Of a stretch of DNA of 64,000 nt, positions 16,750-24,943 are shown one piece after another. Under the pieces are notes generated by a model. The model worked only from the letters and a program-made list of their open reading frames with translations, did not search any database and was not told the DNA's origin. The translations under genes were made by a program, and so were the position numbers. The stretch spans positions 1 through 64,000 of the forward strand of contig JASLYQ010000003.1 of the NCBI GenBank assembly GCA_030739735.1, given 5' to 3'. The number at the start of each line of letters is the position of its first letter. Position 1 is the first letter of the stretch. This DNA is from Alphaproteobacteria bacterium (GTDB lineage Bacteria; Pseudomonadota; Alphaproteobacteria; UBA7887).

Positions 16750-18276
16750 CTACATGTAGGCGCCGATTTGCCAGGGCACAAACTCGTTGTCGCCATAGCC
16801 AAGTGCCTCGCTCTTTGTGGGCTCGCCTGACGCTGTGGCGAGGATCTTGTGGAAGATGCGCTCGCCGACCTCCTCGACGCTCTCGTCGCCATCGACGATC
16901 GGTCCGCAATTGATATCCATGTCCTCTTCAAGGCGCTGATACATGGTGCTGTTGGAGGCAAGCTTTAAGATAGGTGTCGGCTTGCAGCCAAAGGCCGAGC
17001 CACGTCCGGTGGTGAAGCAGACCACGTTTGCGCCACCCGCCACCATGCCGTTGACCGAGGTCACATCGTAGCCTGGCGTGTTCATAAAACAGAAGCCCTT
17101 TTCCGTAACCAACTCGCCATATTGGTAGACATCGACTAGATTCGTCGTGCCGCCCTTGGCGACGGCGCCGAGGGACTTTTCCAGGATGGTTGTCAGCCCA
17201 CCCGCCTTGTTGCCGGGCGAGGGATTGTTATTTAGCTCGGCGCCGTGTTTTTCGGCGTACTCCTCCCACCACAGGATATGCTTGACCAGCTTGTCGCCGA
17301 CCGCTTTGGAGACCGCACGCCGGGTGAGCAGGTGCTCGGCTCCGTAGACCTCGGGCGTTTCTGCAAGCACCGCGGTGCCGCCATGACGTACCAACAGGTC
17401 CGCCGCGGCACCCAGTGCCGGATTGGCGGTGATGCCAGAATAGGCATCTGAGCCGCCGCATTCGAGACCCAGGACGATATGGCTCGCGGGCACGGCCTGG
17501 CGTTCAGCCTTGTCGGCCTCAGGCAGCATCTCGCGGATGCGCGCGATGCCCTCCTCGATGGTTTTGCGGGTGCCACCCGTGTCCTGGATGGTCATGGTTG
17601 AAAGCATTTTGCCAGTCTGCCAGCCGTGCTGTTCGATCATGCTCGAGATTTGGTTAACCTCGCAGCCGAGTCCGACGGCGACGACGCCGGCGAAGTTAGG
17701 GTGCGACTTGTAGCCGTTGAGTGTGTTCTGCAGGAACTCCCAGCCGATGCCGTAGTTGGACATGCCGCAGCCCGAGCCGTGGGTCAGCGCTACCACGCCG
17801 TCGATATTGGGATAGTTCGCCAGGGCATCGCCGCGAAAGGCGTCGGCAATATAATTTGCCACCGTCGCCGAGCAATTCACCGAACTGATGATGCCAATGT
17901 AGTTACGCGTTGCCACGCGACCGTCGGCACGCATGATGCCCTGGAAGGTAGCGCACTCCGCTTCCGGCACGAAAGCCGTATTGCAGGCATCGACGCCATA
18001 GGCGTAGTCACGCTTGAAGGCTTTCATCTCGACGTTCTGGGTGTGAACGTGCTGGCCGGCCGGAATCCCCTCGGTCGCGAAACCAATGATCTGGTTGTAT
18101 TTGCGCACTGCCTCGCCCGCCGCGATAGCCTGTGTTGCCACCTTATGGCCGGCGGGTATCTCCGCGATGGCCAAAATCCCTTGGGGAGGAACGGGAGCGC
18201 CGGCGACGATGGTTTGTTTGGCTGTGACCACGTTGTCCGCCTGATGCAGGCGGACGGTCAGAACTTGGTCGGACAT
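16750..18276 (-). CDS. UxaA-family sugar-acid dehydratase (altronate dehydratase-like)
   Basis: 508 residues from the ATG at 18276, which has GAGG eight bases upstream. The N-terminal SAF-type domain (about 1-90) begins 'VLTVRLHQADNVVTAKQTI'. The large C-terminal domain has 'GDGRVATRNYIGIISSVNC'-type features (here ADGRVATRNYIG), 'THGSGCGMS', 'LGLECGGSDAYSGITANPA' and 'FTTGRGSAFGCKPTPI'. This single-chain architecture is that of altronate (UxaA) and galactarate dehydratases, Fe-dependent enzymes that dehydrate aldonic or aldaric acids to 2-keto-3-deoxy acids. It faces the SDR/FAH genes across a 211-base divergent spacer. Confidence 0.9.
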   Translation of the reverse strand: MSDQVLTVRLHQADNVVTAKQTIVAGAPVPPQGILAIAEIPAGHKVATQAIAAGEAVRKYNQIIGFATEGIPAGQHVHTQNVEMKAFKRDYAYGVDACNTAFVPEAECATFQGIMRADGRVATRNYIGIISSVNCSATVANYIADAFRGDALANYPNIDGVVALTHGSGCGMSNYGIGWEFLQNTLNGYKSHPNFAGVVAVGLGCEVNQISSMIEQHGWQTGKMLSTMTIQDTGGTRKTIEEGIARIREMLPEADKAERQAVPASHIVLGLECGGSDAYSGITANPALGAAADLLVRHGGTAVLAETPEVYGAEHLLTRRAVSKAVGDKLVKHILWWEEYAEKHGAELNNNPSPGNKAGGLTTILEKSLGAVAKGGTTNLVDVYQYGELVTEKGFCFMNTPGYDVTSVNGMVAGGANVVCFTTGRGSAFGCKPTPILKLASNSTMYQRLEEDMDINCGPIVDGDESVEEVGERIFHKILATASGEPTKSEALGYGDNEFVPWQIGAYM

Positions 18277-18487
18277 GCGAACCTCGCGAGCTTCTATAGT
18301 TCTGATAATTCGCAGCAAATATGGCCATTCCAGCACCTCGCGCAAGCACCGTTTGCCGACAATGGCAAAGTCCTTGCCGCCACAACCGTCGCGCCGGTAT
18401 GGTCGCGCCGCCAGATCAGGAGGATAGCGACGGCATGCACGGGGTCGAAATCGGGTCGCGAGTGGCCCAGAAAAATAGTTTCATTCG
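18277..18487. promoter_or_regulatory. Divergent intergenic region, sugar-acid genes
   Basis: A 211-base spacer separates the starts of the UxaA-like gene (minus) and the SDR gene (plus), so it should hold both promoters and any shared operator. I could not pick out a convincing hexamer pair or palindrome, and no regulator gene is adjacent. Confidence 0.4.
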
Positions 18488-19213
18488 ATGAGCCTGGCAG
18501 GCAAAACGGCACTGATTACGGCTGCCGGCCAGGGTATCGGGCGCGCCACGGCCGAGCGCTTTCTGGCCGCCGGCGCAAAGCTTTGGGCAACGGATATCGA
18601 TACTGCCAAGCTGGGGGGTCTCGATGGTGCCAAGACCTTCACCCTCGATGTCACCGATGCGCAAGCGGTTGCCTCTGCGTGCGAGCGCACGGGTCCTGTG
18701 GACATTCTATTCAATTGCGCCGGTTATGTCGCTGTCGGTAGTCTGCTCGACTGCGATGACGAGGACTGGGAACGCTCGTTCGACATCAACGTTGATTCCA
18801 TGCGCCGGACCATCACCGCCTACCTGCCCGGGATGGTCGAGCAGGGCTACGGTCGCATCGTCAACATGGCCTCGGTCGCGTCCTCGGTGAGCGGGGTGAA
18901 AAGCCGTGCCGCATACGGCACTACCAAAGCGGCCGTTGTAGGTTTGACCAAGTCGGTTGCAATGGACTACATCGAGCATGGAATCACGTGCAATGCCGTT
19001 TGTCCTGGAACTGTTGAGACGCCATCGCTCGGAGAGCGTATTCAGGCCTTCGACGACCCCGAGGCCGCGCGGCGCATGTTTATCGATAGACAACCCATGG
19101 GCCGCCTCGCGCAGCCCGATGAAATCGCCGGACTCGTTGCCTATCTCGCATCAGAGTCCGCAGCGTTTATGACCGGCCAGGCAATCGTGGTGGATGGAGG
19201 CATTAGCCTCTAA
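18488..19213 (+). CDS. SDR dehydrogenase, 2-keto-3-deoxy-L-fuconate dehydrogenase/BDH2-like
   Basis: 241 residues. Rossmann motif 'ALITAAGQGIGRATAE' (about 8-23), an Asp at the end of beta-2 ('WATDIDTAKL') implying NAD preference, catalytic Ser129, Tyr143 and Lys147 ('YGTTK'), and C-terminal 'GQAIVVDGGISL'. The short linker and 'FNCAGYV' resemble DHRS6/BDH2 and bacterial 2-keto-3-deoxy-L-fuconate dehydrogenases. The following FAH hydrolase supports that pathway (dehydrogenation to a diketo acid, then hydrolytic cleavage). The assignment is inference from context. Confidence 0.9.
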   Translation: MSLAGKTALITAAGQGIGRATAERFLAAGAKLWATDIDTAKLGGLDGAKTFTLDVTDAQAVASACERTGPVDILFNCAGYVAVGSLLDCDDEDWERSFDINVDSMRRTITAYLPGMVEQGYGRIVNMASVASSVSGVKSRAAYGTTKAAVVGLTKSVAMDYIEHGITCNAVCPGTVETPSLGERIQAFDDPEAARRMFIDRQPMGRLAQPDEIAGLVAYLASESAAFMTGQAIVVDGGISL

Positions 19214-19276
19214 ATCACATGATTGCCCAGCTACTTTTGTAACTTTCTATCGGCCCTGAAGGGGTTGGGAGGCAAC

Positions 19277-20128
19277 ATGAAACTCGTACGTTACGGCCGC
19301 GCTGGTAGGGAAAAGCCTGGTCTCGTCGATGCCGACGGTAAGCTGCGCGACCTCAGCGGTAAGATCGACGACATAACGCCAGATCTGCTGAGCCCCAAGT
19401 GCATGGCCAAGCTTGCGCGCTACAACCCGAAGCGTCTGCCACTGGTAAAGGGGCGCCCGCGTCTCGGCGTGCCATGGTCACCGGTCGGCAAGATCATGTG
19501 CATCGGCCTCAACTATGTCGATCACGCCAAGGAGACCGGCAGTCCGATCCCCACGGAACCAATTCTCTTCATCAAGGCCAACAGCGCTCTCAATGGCCCG
19601 AACGATACCGTGATCATGCCCAAGGGCTCGAAGAAGTCAGATTGGGAGTGCGAGATGGGCGTGGTTATCGGCACTGCCGCCAACAACGTGACGCAGAAAG
19701 CCGCGCTAAGCCACGTTGCCGGTTACACCATCTGCAACGACGTTTCCGAGCGTGAGTGGCAGATGGAACACGGCCCGACCTGGACCAAGGGTAAGAGCTG
19801 CGACACCTTCGGGCCGATCGGCCCGTGGCTGGTCAGCGTCGACGAGGTGGAAAATCCGCAGCGCCTCGCCATGTGGCTCGACGTCAACGGTGAGCGCCGC
19901 CAGACAGGCAACACCAAGACCATGATCTTCGGCGTTGCCAAGCTGATTGCCTATCTCAGCAAGATCATGACGCTCAACCCGGGCGACGTGATCTCCACCG
20001 GCACGCCGCCCGGTGTTGGTGCTGGCATGAAGCCGCAGACCTTCCTCAAGAAGGGTGACGTGATGACCCTTGGCATCGAGGGTCTTGGCCGGCAGCGCCA
20101 GAAGGTCGAAGCCTGGAGCCGCAAATGA
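19277..20128 (+). CDS. Fumarylacetoacetate hydrolase family protein (diketo-acid hydrolase-like)
   Basis: 283 residues from the ATG at 19277, which has a GGGAGG site; the earlier start at 19223 is not supported. The FAH fold is visible in 'IMCIGLNYVDHAKETG' (about 73-88), 'EPILFIKANSALNGPND', metal-binding acidic residues in 'SDWECEMGVVIG', and 'MTLNPGDVISTGTPPGVG'. It resembles 2,4-diketo-3-deoxy-L-fuconate hydrolases and ureidoglycolate-lyase-like proteins. Placement after the KDF-dehydrogenase-like SDR and opposite UxaA suggests cleavage of a diketo sugar acid to pyruvate plus a hydroxy acid. Confidence 0.92.
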   Translation: MKLVRYGRAGREKPGLVDADGKLRDLSGKIDDITPDLLSPKCMAKLARYNPKRLPLVKGRPRLGVPWSPVGKIMCIGLNYVDHAKETGSPIPTEPILFIKANSALNGPNDTVIMPKGSKKSDWECEMGVVIGTAANNVTQKAALSHVAGYTICNDVSEREWQMEHGPTWTKGKSCDTFGPIGPWLVSVDEVENPQRLAMWLDVNGERRQTGNTKTMIFGVAKLIAYLSKIMTLNPGDVISTGTPPGVGAGMKPQTFLKKGDVMTLGIEGLGRQRQKVEAWSRK

Positions 20129-20135
20129 GCCAGGC

Positions 20136-21110
20136 ATGAAGCCTTCCGTTCTGGTTGTGAGCTGGGCGTCGGAGGCGGTTCTCACCGATCTCCGGCGCCA
20201 TTTCGATGTCTCACATGTCGATATTTTTGAGGATGGAGTGCCCGATGCGGCCGAGCTGGCACGCCTAGCCGAGGGCAAGGACGGTCTGCTGATCCATATG
20301 ATTCCAGTGAGCTCCGACTTGCTCGTGGCGGGCAAGGGCAAGCTCAAGGTGTTGGCGAACGCTTCAGCCGGGGCCGACAATGTCGATCTCGAGACAGCGA
20401 CCGCCGCTGGCATACAGGTCACCAATACCCCAGGGGTTCTCACGGACGCGGTGGCCGATTTCGGCATGGCCATGGTGCTTGCGGTCGGCCGACGTCTTGG
20501 CGAGGCTGAGCGCTATGCTCGTGCCGGCAAGCTCGACACTTTCTCGTTTCCCTTGTTCTGGGGCACTGCCTTGCAGGGCGAGACGCTCGGCATCGTCGGC
20601 ATGGGCCGCATCGGCCAGGCGCTGGCGCGCCGAGCCAAAGGCTTCGGTATCGACATCGCCTATCACAACCGCAACCCCGTTGCGCCCGAGATCGAGGCTG
20701 AGCTTGGTGCGACCTGGATGCCGTTCGACCGACTGCTGGCCGAGGCCCGTTTCGTGCTGCTGTTGACGCCGTTGACGCCTGAGACACGGCACTTGATTGG
20801 CGCGCCGGAGCTCGCAGCAATGCGCAAGGACGGCTACCTGATCAATATCGCCCGCGGCCCCGTGGTGCATGAAGAGGCGCTGTTGACGGCGCTGCAAGAG
20901 GGCCAGATCGCTGGAGCGGGTCTCGATGTCTACGAGTTCGAGCCCAAGGTCACGGACGGCCTCAAGTCGCTCGATACTGTCTTTCTGACCCCGCATATCG
21001 CCAGCGCTACGGTGCAGTCGCGCCATGGCATGATCGAGATCGCGGCGGCGAATCTGAAGGCGGTGTTATTCGGCGAGCCCGTCCCCAATCCCGTGAACAC
21101 GCTTGACTGA
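20136..21110 (+). CDS. D-isomer-specific 2-hydroxyacid dehydrogenase
   Basis: 324 residues from the ATG at 20136; the longer frame from 20070 overlaps the FAH gene. NAD-binding motif 'LGIVGMGRIGQALARRAKG' (about 147-165), catalytic Arg in 'LINIARGPVVHEEAL', Glu in the 'AGLDVYEFEP' region and His in 'FLTPHIASAT'. It is a GhrB/glyoxylate/hydroxypyruvate reductase-like enzyme. It starts seven bases after the FAH gene, so a likely job is reduction or oxidation of the hydroxy acid released upstream, though that is inference. Confidence 0.92.
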   Translation: MKPSVLVVSWASEAVLTDLRRHFDVSHVDIFEDGVPDAAELARLAEGKDGLLIHMIPVSSDLLVAGKGKLKVLANASAGADNVDLETATAAGIQVTNTPGVLTDAVADFGMAMVLAVGRRLGEAERYARAGKLDTFSFPLFWGTALQGETLGIVGMGRIGQALARRAKGFGIDIAYHNRNPVAPEIEAELGATWMPFDRLLAEARFVLLLTPLTPETRHLIGAPELAAMRKDGYLINIARGPVVHEEALLTALQEGQIAGAGLDVYEFEPKVTDGLKSLDTVFLTPHIASATVQSRHGMIEIAAANLKAVLFGEPVPNPVNTLD

Positions 21111-21118
21111 GGCAGGAC

Positions 21119-21859
21119 ATGGCACGCGCGATCGATCTTTCCGGTAAATCAGCGGTAGTGACGGGCGGTGCCTCCGGCATCGGCTACGGCATCGCCTTGG
21201 CGCTTCAGGAGGCTGGCGCCGAGGTCGCCGTGACCGGGCGCAGCAGCGAGACCATCAAGGCTTGCGAGCACAGCACGCCCTACGGTGAGTTTGCCGTCCA
21301 TCGCCTCGATGTGACAAACGACCTGTCGATCGAGGAGTTCTTGTCGCAAATTCCGCGCATTGACATTCTTGTAAACAATGCCGGCACCATCGTGCGCCAG
21401 GGCAAGGAATACCAGCCTGACCAGTTCGCCCAGGTGGTCAACACCAATCTGATCGGTGCCATGCGCATGAGCCATGCCTGTCTCGGCAAGCTGGTCATCG
21501 CCAAGGGCGCGATCCTCAATATCGCCTCGATGTTCAGTTTCTATGGCTCGCTGGCGACGCCCGCCTATGCTGCGAGCAAGGCCGGGCTGGTTAATCTGAC
21601 TAAGTCGCTGGCTATCGGCTGGGCGGCGCAGGGTCTGCGCGTCAACGCCATTGCGCCGGGTTGGATCGAGACCAAGCTGACTGCGAGTCTCTCGGAGAGC
21701 CAGCCCGAGCGCTACCAAACGATCATCGAGCGGACGCCCATGAAGCGCTGGGGAAGGCCGCAGGAGATCGGTGATGCAGCGCTGTTCCTGTGTTCGCCGG
21801 CGGCCTCGTTCATCACCGGCCACACCCTGATCGTTGATGGCGGTTACGCGGCGGCCTAA
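21119..21859 (+). CDS. SDR dehydrogenase, KduD-like
   Basis: 246 residues. 'AVVTGGASGIGYGIALAL' Rossmann motif, 'ILVNNAGTIVRQGKEY', catalytic Ser137, Tyr150 and Lys154 ('YAASK'), and 'GHTLIVDGGYAAA' end. The pattern 'NNAGTIVR...' and overall length resemble 2-deoxy-D-gluconate/2-keto-3-deoxygluconate 5-dehydrogenases (KduD). It closes the sugar-acid run, eight bases after the hydroxyacid dehydrogenase. Confidence 0.9.
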   Translation: MARAIDLSGKSAVVTGGASGIGYGIALALQEAGAEVAVTGRSSETIKACEHSTPYGEFAVHRLDVTNDLSIEEFLSQIPRIDILVNNAGTIVRQGKEYQPDQFAQVVNTNLIGAMRMSHACLGKLVIAKGAILNIASMFSFYGSLATPAYAASKAGLVNLTKSLAIGWAAQGLRVNAIAPGWIETKLTASLSESQPERYQTIIERTPMKRWGRPQEIGDAALFLCSPAASFITGHTLIVDGGYAAA

Positions 21860-21916
21860 GCACCCGGTGCTAGCTGCTGCTTTGCAAACGGGGCATCCTT
21901 TCGGGGCCGGGGCGAA

Positions 21917-22156
21917 ATGGCTTTAGGCGGATTGGCTCGAAGTGGTGCGGCCAAAGACGATATGTTTCAGCGCGTGCTTGACGCCTTCACTTTTGACCTT
22001 CTTGCTGCCCGTGAACAGGGTTTGAAAACAGCCTTTGTCCGGCGAACCGAGGAATGGGGAGATCTCGACCTATTCGATCAAGTCGATGAACCGGATCAAG
22101 TCCACGACGTCATCGCCGAGGACTTTCACGATCTGGTCGAAAAAATCGCGTCGTAG
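21917..22156 (+). pseudogene. Haloacid dehalogenase (HAD type II) C-terminal remnant
   Basis: 79 codons, of which the last 55 match the C-terminal end of type II haloacid dehalogenases: 'DLLAAREQGLKTAFVRRTEE' followed by 'DVIAEDFHDLVEKI'. In intact enzymes of about 220-240 residues this follows the His/Asp 'AHxxDLxAA' loop; here the preceding 24 residues are unrelated and the catalytic N-terminal Asp domain is absent. It cannot be an active dehalogenase and is a deletion remnant. Confidence 0.65.
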
Positions 22157-22316
22157 CCGCTGGTTTCAATGATTAGCGGCACGCGAGATAACTGAAACAG
22201 TAACCTGATTTGAATGCTTTGGCGGAAGTGCGTCGTGATCCGATTAACTAGCCTCCTATCCAGCGGCCTTGAAGTCGTTTAGGCATCTCTCAGCGGATAA
22301 GAACTCGCAGCCAGCG

Positions 22317-22418
22317 TTACTTCATCAGGTAGGCGATGATCTTGCTGCGGCTCGGCTCGGCGACCTTCAGGTACATGATGTCCGTGCCCTGAATCGAGAA
22401 GGTCTGGTCCGACCTCGG
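22317..22418 (-). pseudogene. Cytochrome c-like C-terminal remnant
   Basis: A 33-codon minus frame ends 'GTDIMYLKVAEPSRSKIIAY' plus LMK before TAA. This resembles the last helix of class I cytochromes c (methionine ligand, then an Arg...IIAYL helix). A stop lies just upstream in frame and no CXXCH motif is present, so only the tail of a gene survives. Identification rests on a short stretch. Confidence 0.4.
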
Positions 22419-22436
22419 CTACGTACGTTGAGATGT

Positions 22437-22478
22437 ATGATCTTGATCAAGGATCATTGGCGCTTGATTTGAGACTAT
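22437..22478 (+). promoter_or_regulatory. Predicted FNR/FixK-type box and -10 for hemA
   Basis: ATGATCTTGATCAA at 22437-22450 matches the FNR/FixK consensus TTGAT-N4-ATCAA at nine of ten positions. A -10-like GACTAT at 22473-22478 would put the transcription start near 22485 and the box centre at about -41.5, the classic activator position. hemA begins 77 bases after the box. FNR-family control of hemA is established in other alphaproteobacteria; for this organism it is inference. Confidence 0.55.
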
Positions 22479-22526
22479 CGGCGACTAGGTTAGATTGGCC
22501 TCGGGCCAAAGAACGGAAACGAGCTA

Positions 22527-23741
22527 ATGAATTACGATAAGTACTTCTCTCAATCTCTTGATTCTCTTAGAGAAGAGGGGCGTTATCGAATATTCGCAGA
22601 CTTGGCACGCCATGCTGGTAACTTTCCGAAAGCGACCTATTTTCAGAATGGCGGCGAACGCGATGTCGTGATCTGGTGCTCGAACGACTATCTCGGCATG
22701 GGCCAGCATCCCGATGTCGTTAGCGCCATGACCGAGGCTTTGCAGAAGGTCGGGGCCGGCGCCGGCGGCACACGCAATATCTCCGGCACGACCCATTATC
22801 ACGTGTTGCTGGAGCGCGAACTGGCCGACCTGCACCGCAAGGACGCGGCGTTGCTGTTCACTTCTGGCTACATCTCGAATGACGCGACGCTCTCCACGCT
22901 GGGCTCGATCCTGCCAGGCTGCGTCATTCTCTCCGATGCTCTCAACCACGCTTCTATGATCCAGGGCGTGCGCCATTCCAAGGCGCCTAAAAAGATCTTC
23001 CGCCATAATGATCCTGGCCACCTTGATGAGCTCTTGGGCGAGCTTGATCCGGACGCGCCCAAGATCGTGGCCTTCGAGTCCGTCTACTCCATGGACGGCG
23101 ATATCGCGCCCATCGGCGAGATCTGCGAGGTTGCCAAGCGTCATAACGCACTGACCTATCTCGACGAAGTCCATGCTGTCGGCATGTACGGTCCGCGCGG
23201 TGGTGGCGTTGCCGAGTGTGAGGGTCTGATGGAGCAGGTCGACGTCATCGAGGGCACGCTGGGTAAGGCATTCGGCGTCATGGGCGGCTATATCACGGCT
23301 TCCGCCTCGATCGTCGACGTGGTGCGCTCGTTCGCTTCTGGATTCATCTTCACCACCTCGTTGCCGCCGGCCGTGGCGGCGGGCGCTCTAGCAGCGGTCA
23401 AGCACCTTAAGGCCAGCAATGCCGAACGCGAGTGCCACCAGGAGCGAGCACGGACCCTTAAGCGGCGGCTCGCCGAGGTGGGCATACCGGTGATCGAGAA
23501 CCGTAGCCACATCGTGCCGGTGATCGTGGGTGATCCCGTGCTCTGCAAGCGTGCCAGCGACGAGTTGTTGAGCGATCACGGGATCTACGTGCAGCCGATC
23601 AACTATCCGACCGTGCCGCGCGGCACGGAGCGGCTGCGCATCACGCCGTGCCCGCTGCATGATGACGCCATGATGGACCATCTGGTCGATTCCCTGCGCC
23701 GGGTCTGGGGTAATCTCGATATCAGCCGCGCCGCCGCCTGA
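22527..23741 (+). CDS. hemA: 5-aminolevulinate synthase
   Basis: 404 residues, the usual ALAS length. It condenses glycine and succinyl-CoA to 5-aminolevulinate, the first step of the C4 heme pathway. Visible are '[14 protein letters not shown]' (about 51-64), '[17 protein letters not shown]', '[13 protein letters not shown]', '[15 protein letters not shown]' and the PLP Lys247 in '[14 protein letters not shown]'. Among bacteria this enzyme is largely confined to alphaproteobacteria, a main clue to the host. A 47-codon ORF follows eight bases later. Confidence 0.97.
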   Translation: MNYDKYFSQSLDSLREEGRYRIFADLARHAGNFPKATYFQNGGERDVVIWCSNDYLGMGQHPDVVSAMTEALQKVGAGAGGTRNISGTTHYHVLLERELADLHRKDAALLFTSGYISNDATLSTLGSILPGCVILSDALNHASMIQGVRHSKAPKKIFRHNDPGHLDELLGELDPDAPKIVAFESVYSMDGDIAPIGEICEVAKRHNALTYLDEVHAVGMYGPRGGGVAECEGLMEQVDVIEGTLGKAFGVMGGYITASASIVDVVRSFASGFIFTTSLPPAVAAGALAAVKHLKASNAERECHQERARTLKRRLAEVGIPVIENRSHIVPVIVGDPVLCKRASDELLSDHGIYVQPINYPTVPRGTERLRITPCPLHDDAMMDHLVDSLRRVWGNLDISRAAA

Positions 23742-23748
23742 TTTGCGC

Positions 23749-23892
23749 ATGGCTGGGGCGGCCTGGGACCCGACCGAGGTCATTTACGATTTCATCCAGG
23801 TCGGCGGCGCACTGAAGATCACAGCTGTTGATTTTGATACCGGCATCGAGGTTTCCACGGTCGGCTTGCCTGCCTTGAGTGAGCGGAGTTAA
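23749..23892 (+). CDS. Small DUF6898-like protein, C-terminally short
   Basis: 47 residues starting eight bases after the hemA stop. The core 'TEVIYDFIQVGGALKITAVD' then 'DTGIEVSTVG' matches the small alphaproteobacterial family I know as DUF6898 (pattern EVYFEFxRxGxxVKVSAIDxxTGxEVSIVG). Relatives continue with a helix of about 20 residues after the Gly; here the chain ends 'LPALSERS', so it is shortened or recently truncated. It probably shares the hemA transcript. Function unknown. Confidence 0.6.
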   Translation: MAGAAWDPTEVIYDFIQVGGALKITAVDFDTGIEVSTVGLPALSERS

Positions 23893-23901
23893 TGGGACTT
23901 G

Positions 23902-23989
23902 CCTAGAGCAACCTGGAATATGTCCTCTTAAAGCAAGGCAAGATTCCGTCGCCATAAGCCGGTTCCCAATGAGGGGAATCTGCTCTAGG
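23902..23989. repeat. Nested inverted-repeat element (possible MITE-like palindromic unit)
   Basis: CCTAGAGCA at 23902-23910 and TGCTCTAGG at 23981-23989 are perfect 9-base inverted repeats bounding 88 bases. Inside, AGATTCC (23941-23947) pairs with GGAATCT (23975-23981). I found no second copy in this window. It sits between the hemA unit and livH and could be a small mobile palindromic unit or a structured RNA element. Confidence 0.45.
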
Positions 23990-24015
23990 TGTGGAGCACC
24001 GCGGGCGGGGGGCGA

Positions 24016-24930
24016 ATGGCCTATTTTCTTCAGCAACTGATCAACGGCGTGACGCTCGGCAGCATCTACGGGCTGATCGCGATCGGTTACACGATGGTCT
24101 ACGGCATTATCGGCATGATCAATTTCGCCCACGGCGAGATTTACATGATCGGTGCCTTCGTCGCCATCATTAGCTTCACCATTCTTGGTGCCGCCGGCAT
24201 AACCTGGGTGCCGCTGGCGCTGCTGCTGGTGCTGGTGGTGACGATGCTGTTTACCGCGCTCTACGGCTGGACGGTGGAGCGGGTGGCTTATCGGCCGTTG
24301 CGCGGCTCGCAACGCCTGGCGGCACTGATCTCGGCCATTGGCATGTCGCTCGCCCTGCAGAACTACGTACTGCTCAGCCAGGGCGCGGGCGTCAAGGCGA
24401 TCAGCCCGATCATTGAAGGCAGGTTTGATGTCTACGAGGCCGACAACTTCCTCGTCACCCTGAGCTATATTCAAATCTTTATCGTCATTTTGACCGTGGT
24501 TCTAATGGCGGCTTTCGCCTCGCTGATCAGTGGCACTTCGTTGGGTCGGGCCCAGCGTGCCTGCGAACAGGACCGCACCATGGCCACCCTGCTTGGCATC
24601 GATGTCGACCGTACCATCTCGCTGACTTTCGTCATGGGGGCGGCGCTGGCGGCGGTGGCCGGAGTCATGGTGACGCTTTATTACGGCGTAATCGACTTCT
24701 TCATGGGGTTTATCGCCGGTCTCAAGGCCTTCACGGCGGCCGTTCTTGGCGGCATCGGCTCGCTGCCCGGCGCCATGCTGGGGGGCATGCTACTGGGCAT
24801 GGTTGAGGCGTTTTGGTCCGGCTATTTCACTGTCGAATACAAAGACGTCGCGGCCTTCGGTATTCTTGTTCTGGTGCTTATCTTCCGTCCCTCGGGCCTG
24901 CTCGGTCGACCCGAGATCGAGAAGGTCTGA
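24016..24930 (+). CDS. livH: Branched-chain amino acid ABC transporter permease LivH
   Basis: 304 residues from the ATG at 24016. It is a very hydrophobic LivH-type inner-membrane permease: 'LQQLINGVTLGSIYGLIAIG', 'GIIGMINFAHGEIYMIGAF', 'RACEQDRTMATLLGID' (the cytoplasmic EAA-type loop) and 'GFIAGLKAFTAAVLGGIGSL'. It is the first gene of a complete livHMGF-DUF6867-livJ set for import of branched-chain or other amino acids. The family also handles amides and aromatic acids, so substrate specificity is open. Confidence 0.95.
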   Translation: MAYFLQQLINGVTLGSIYGLIAIGYTMVYGIIGMINFAHGEIYMIGAFVAIISFTILGAAGITWVPLALLLVLVVTMLFTALYGWTVERVAYRPLRGSQRLAALISAIGMSLALQNYVLLSQGAGVKAISPIIEGRFDVYEADNFLVTLSYIQIFIVILTVVLMAAFASLISGTSLGRAQRACEQDRTMATLLGIDVDRTISLTFVMGAALAAVAGVMVTLYYGVIDFFMGFIAGLKAFTAAVLGGIGSLPGAMLGGMLLGMVEAFWSGYFTVEYKDVAAFGILVLVLIFRPSGLLGRPEIEKV

Positions 24931-24943
24931 GGGCGTGGGCGAA

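Larger units (their letters stand above)
21860..22436. other. Intergenic debris region before hemA
   Basis: Between the KduD-like gene and the hemA control region there is no intact gene. It holds two recognisable remnants, listed separately (a haloacid dehalogenase C-terminus and a cytochrome c-like C-terminus), in opposite orientations. A short perfect palindrome GCACC-CGGTGC-type sequence lies just after the KduD-like stop, without a T-run. Confidence 0.5.

Noticed and set aside
17626-18741. 371-codon plus-strand open frame opposite the UxaA-like gene
   Set aside because: It overlaps the UxaA-like coding sequence on the other strand and runs out of frame into the SDR gene; composition-driven shadow.
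22441-22460. Second overlapping FNR-like site in TTGATCAAGGATCA
   Set aside because: With the N4 spacing the right half reads GATCA, which does not match ATCAA; the better match is the site four bases upstream.
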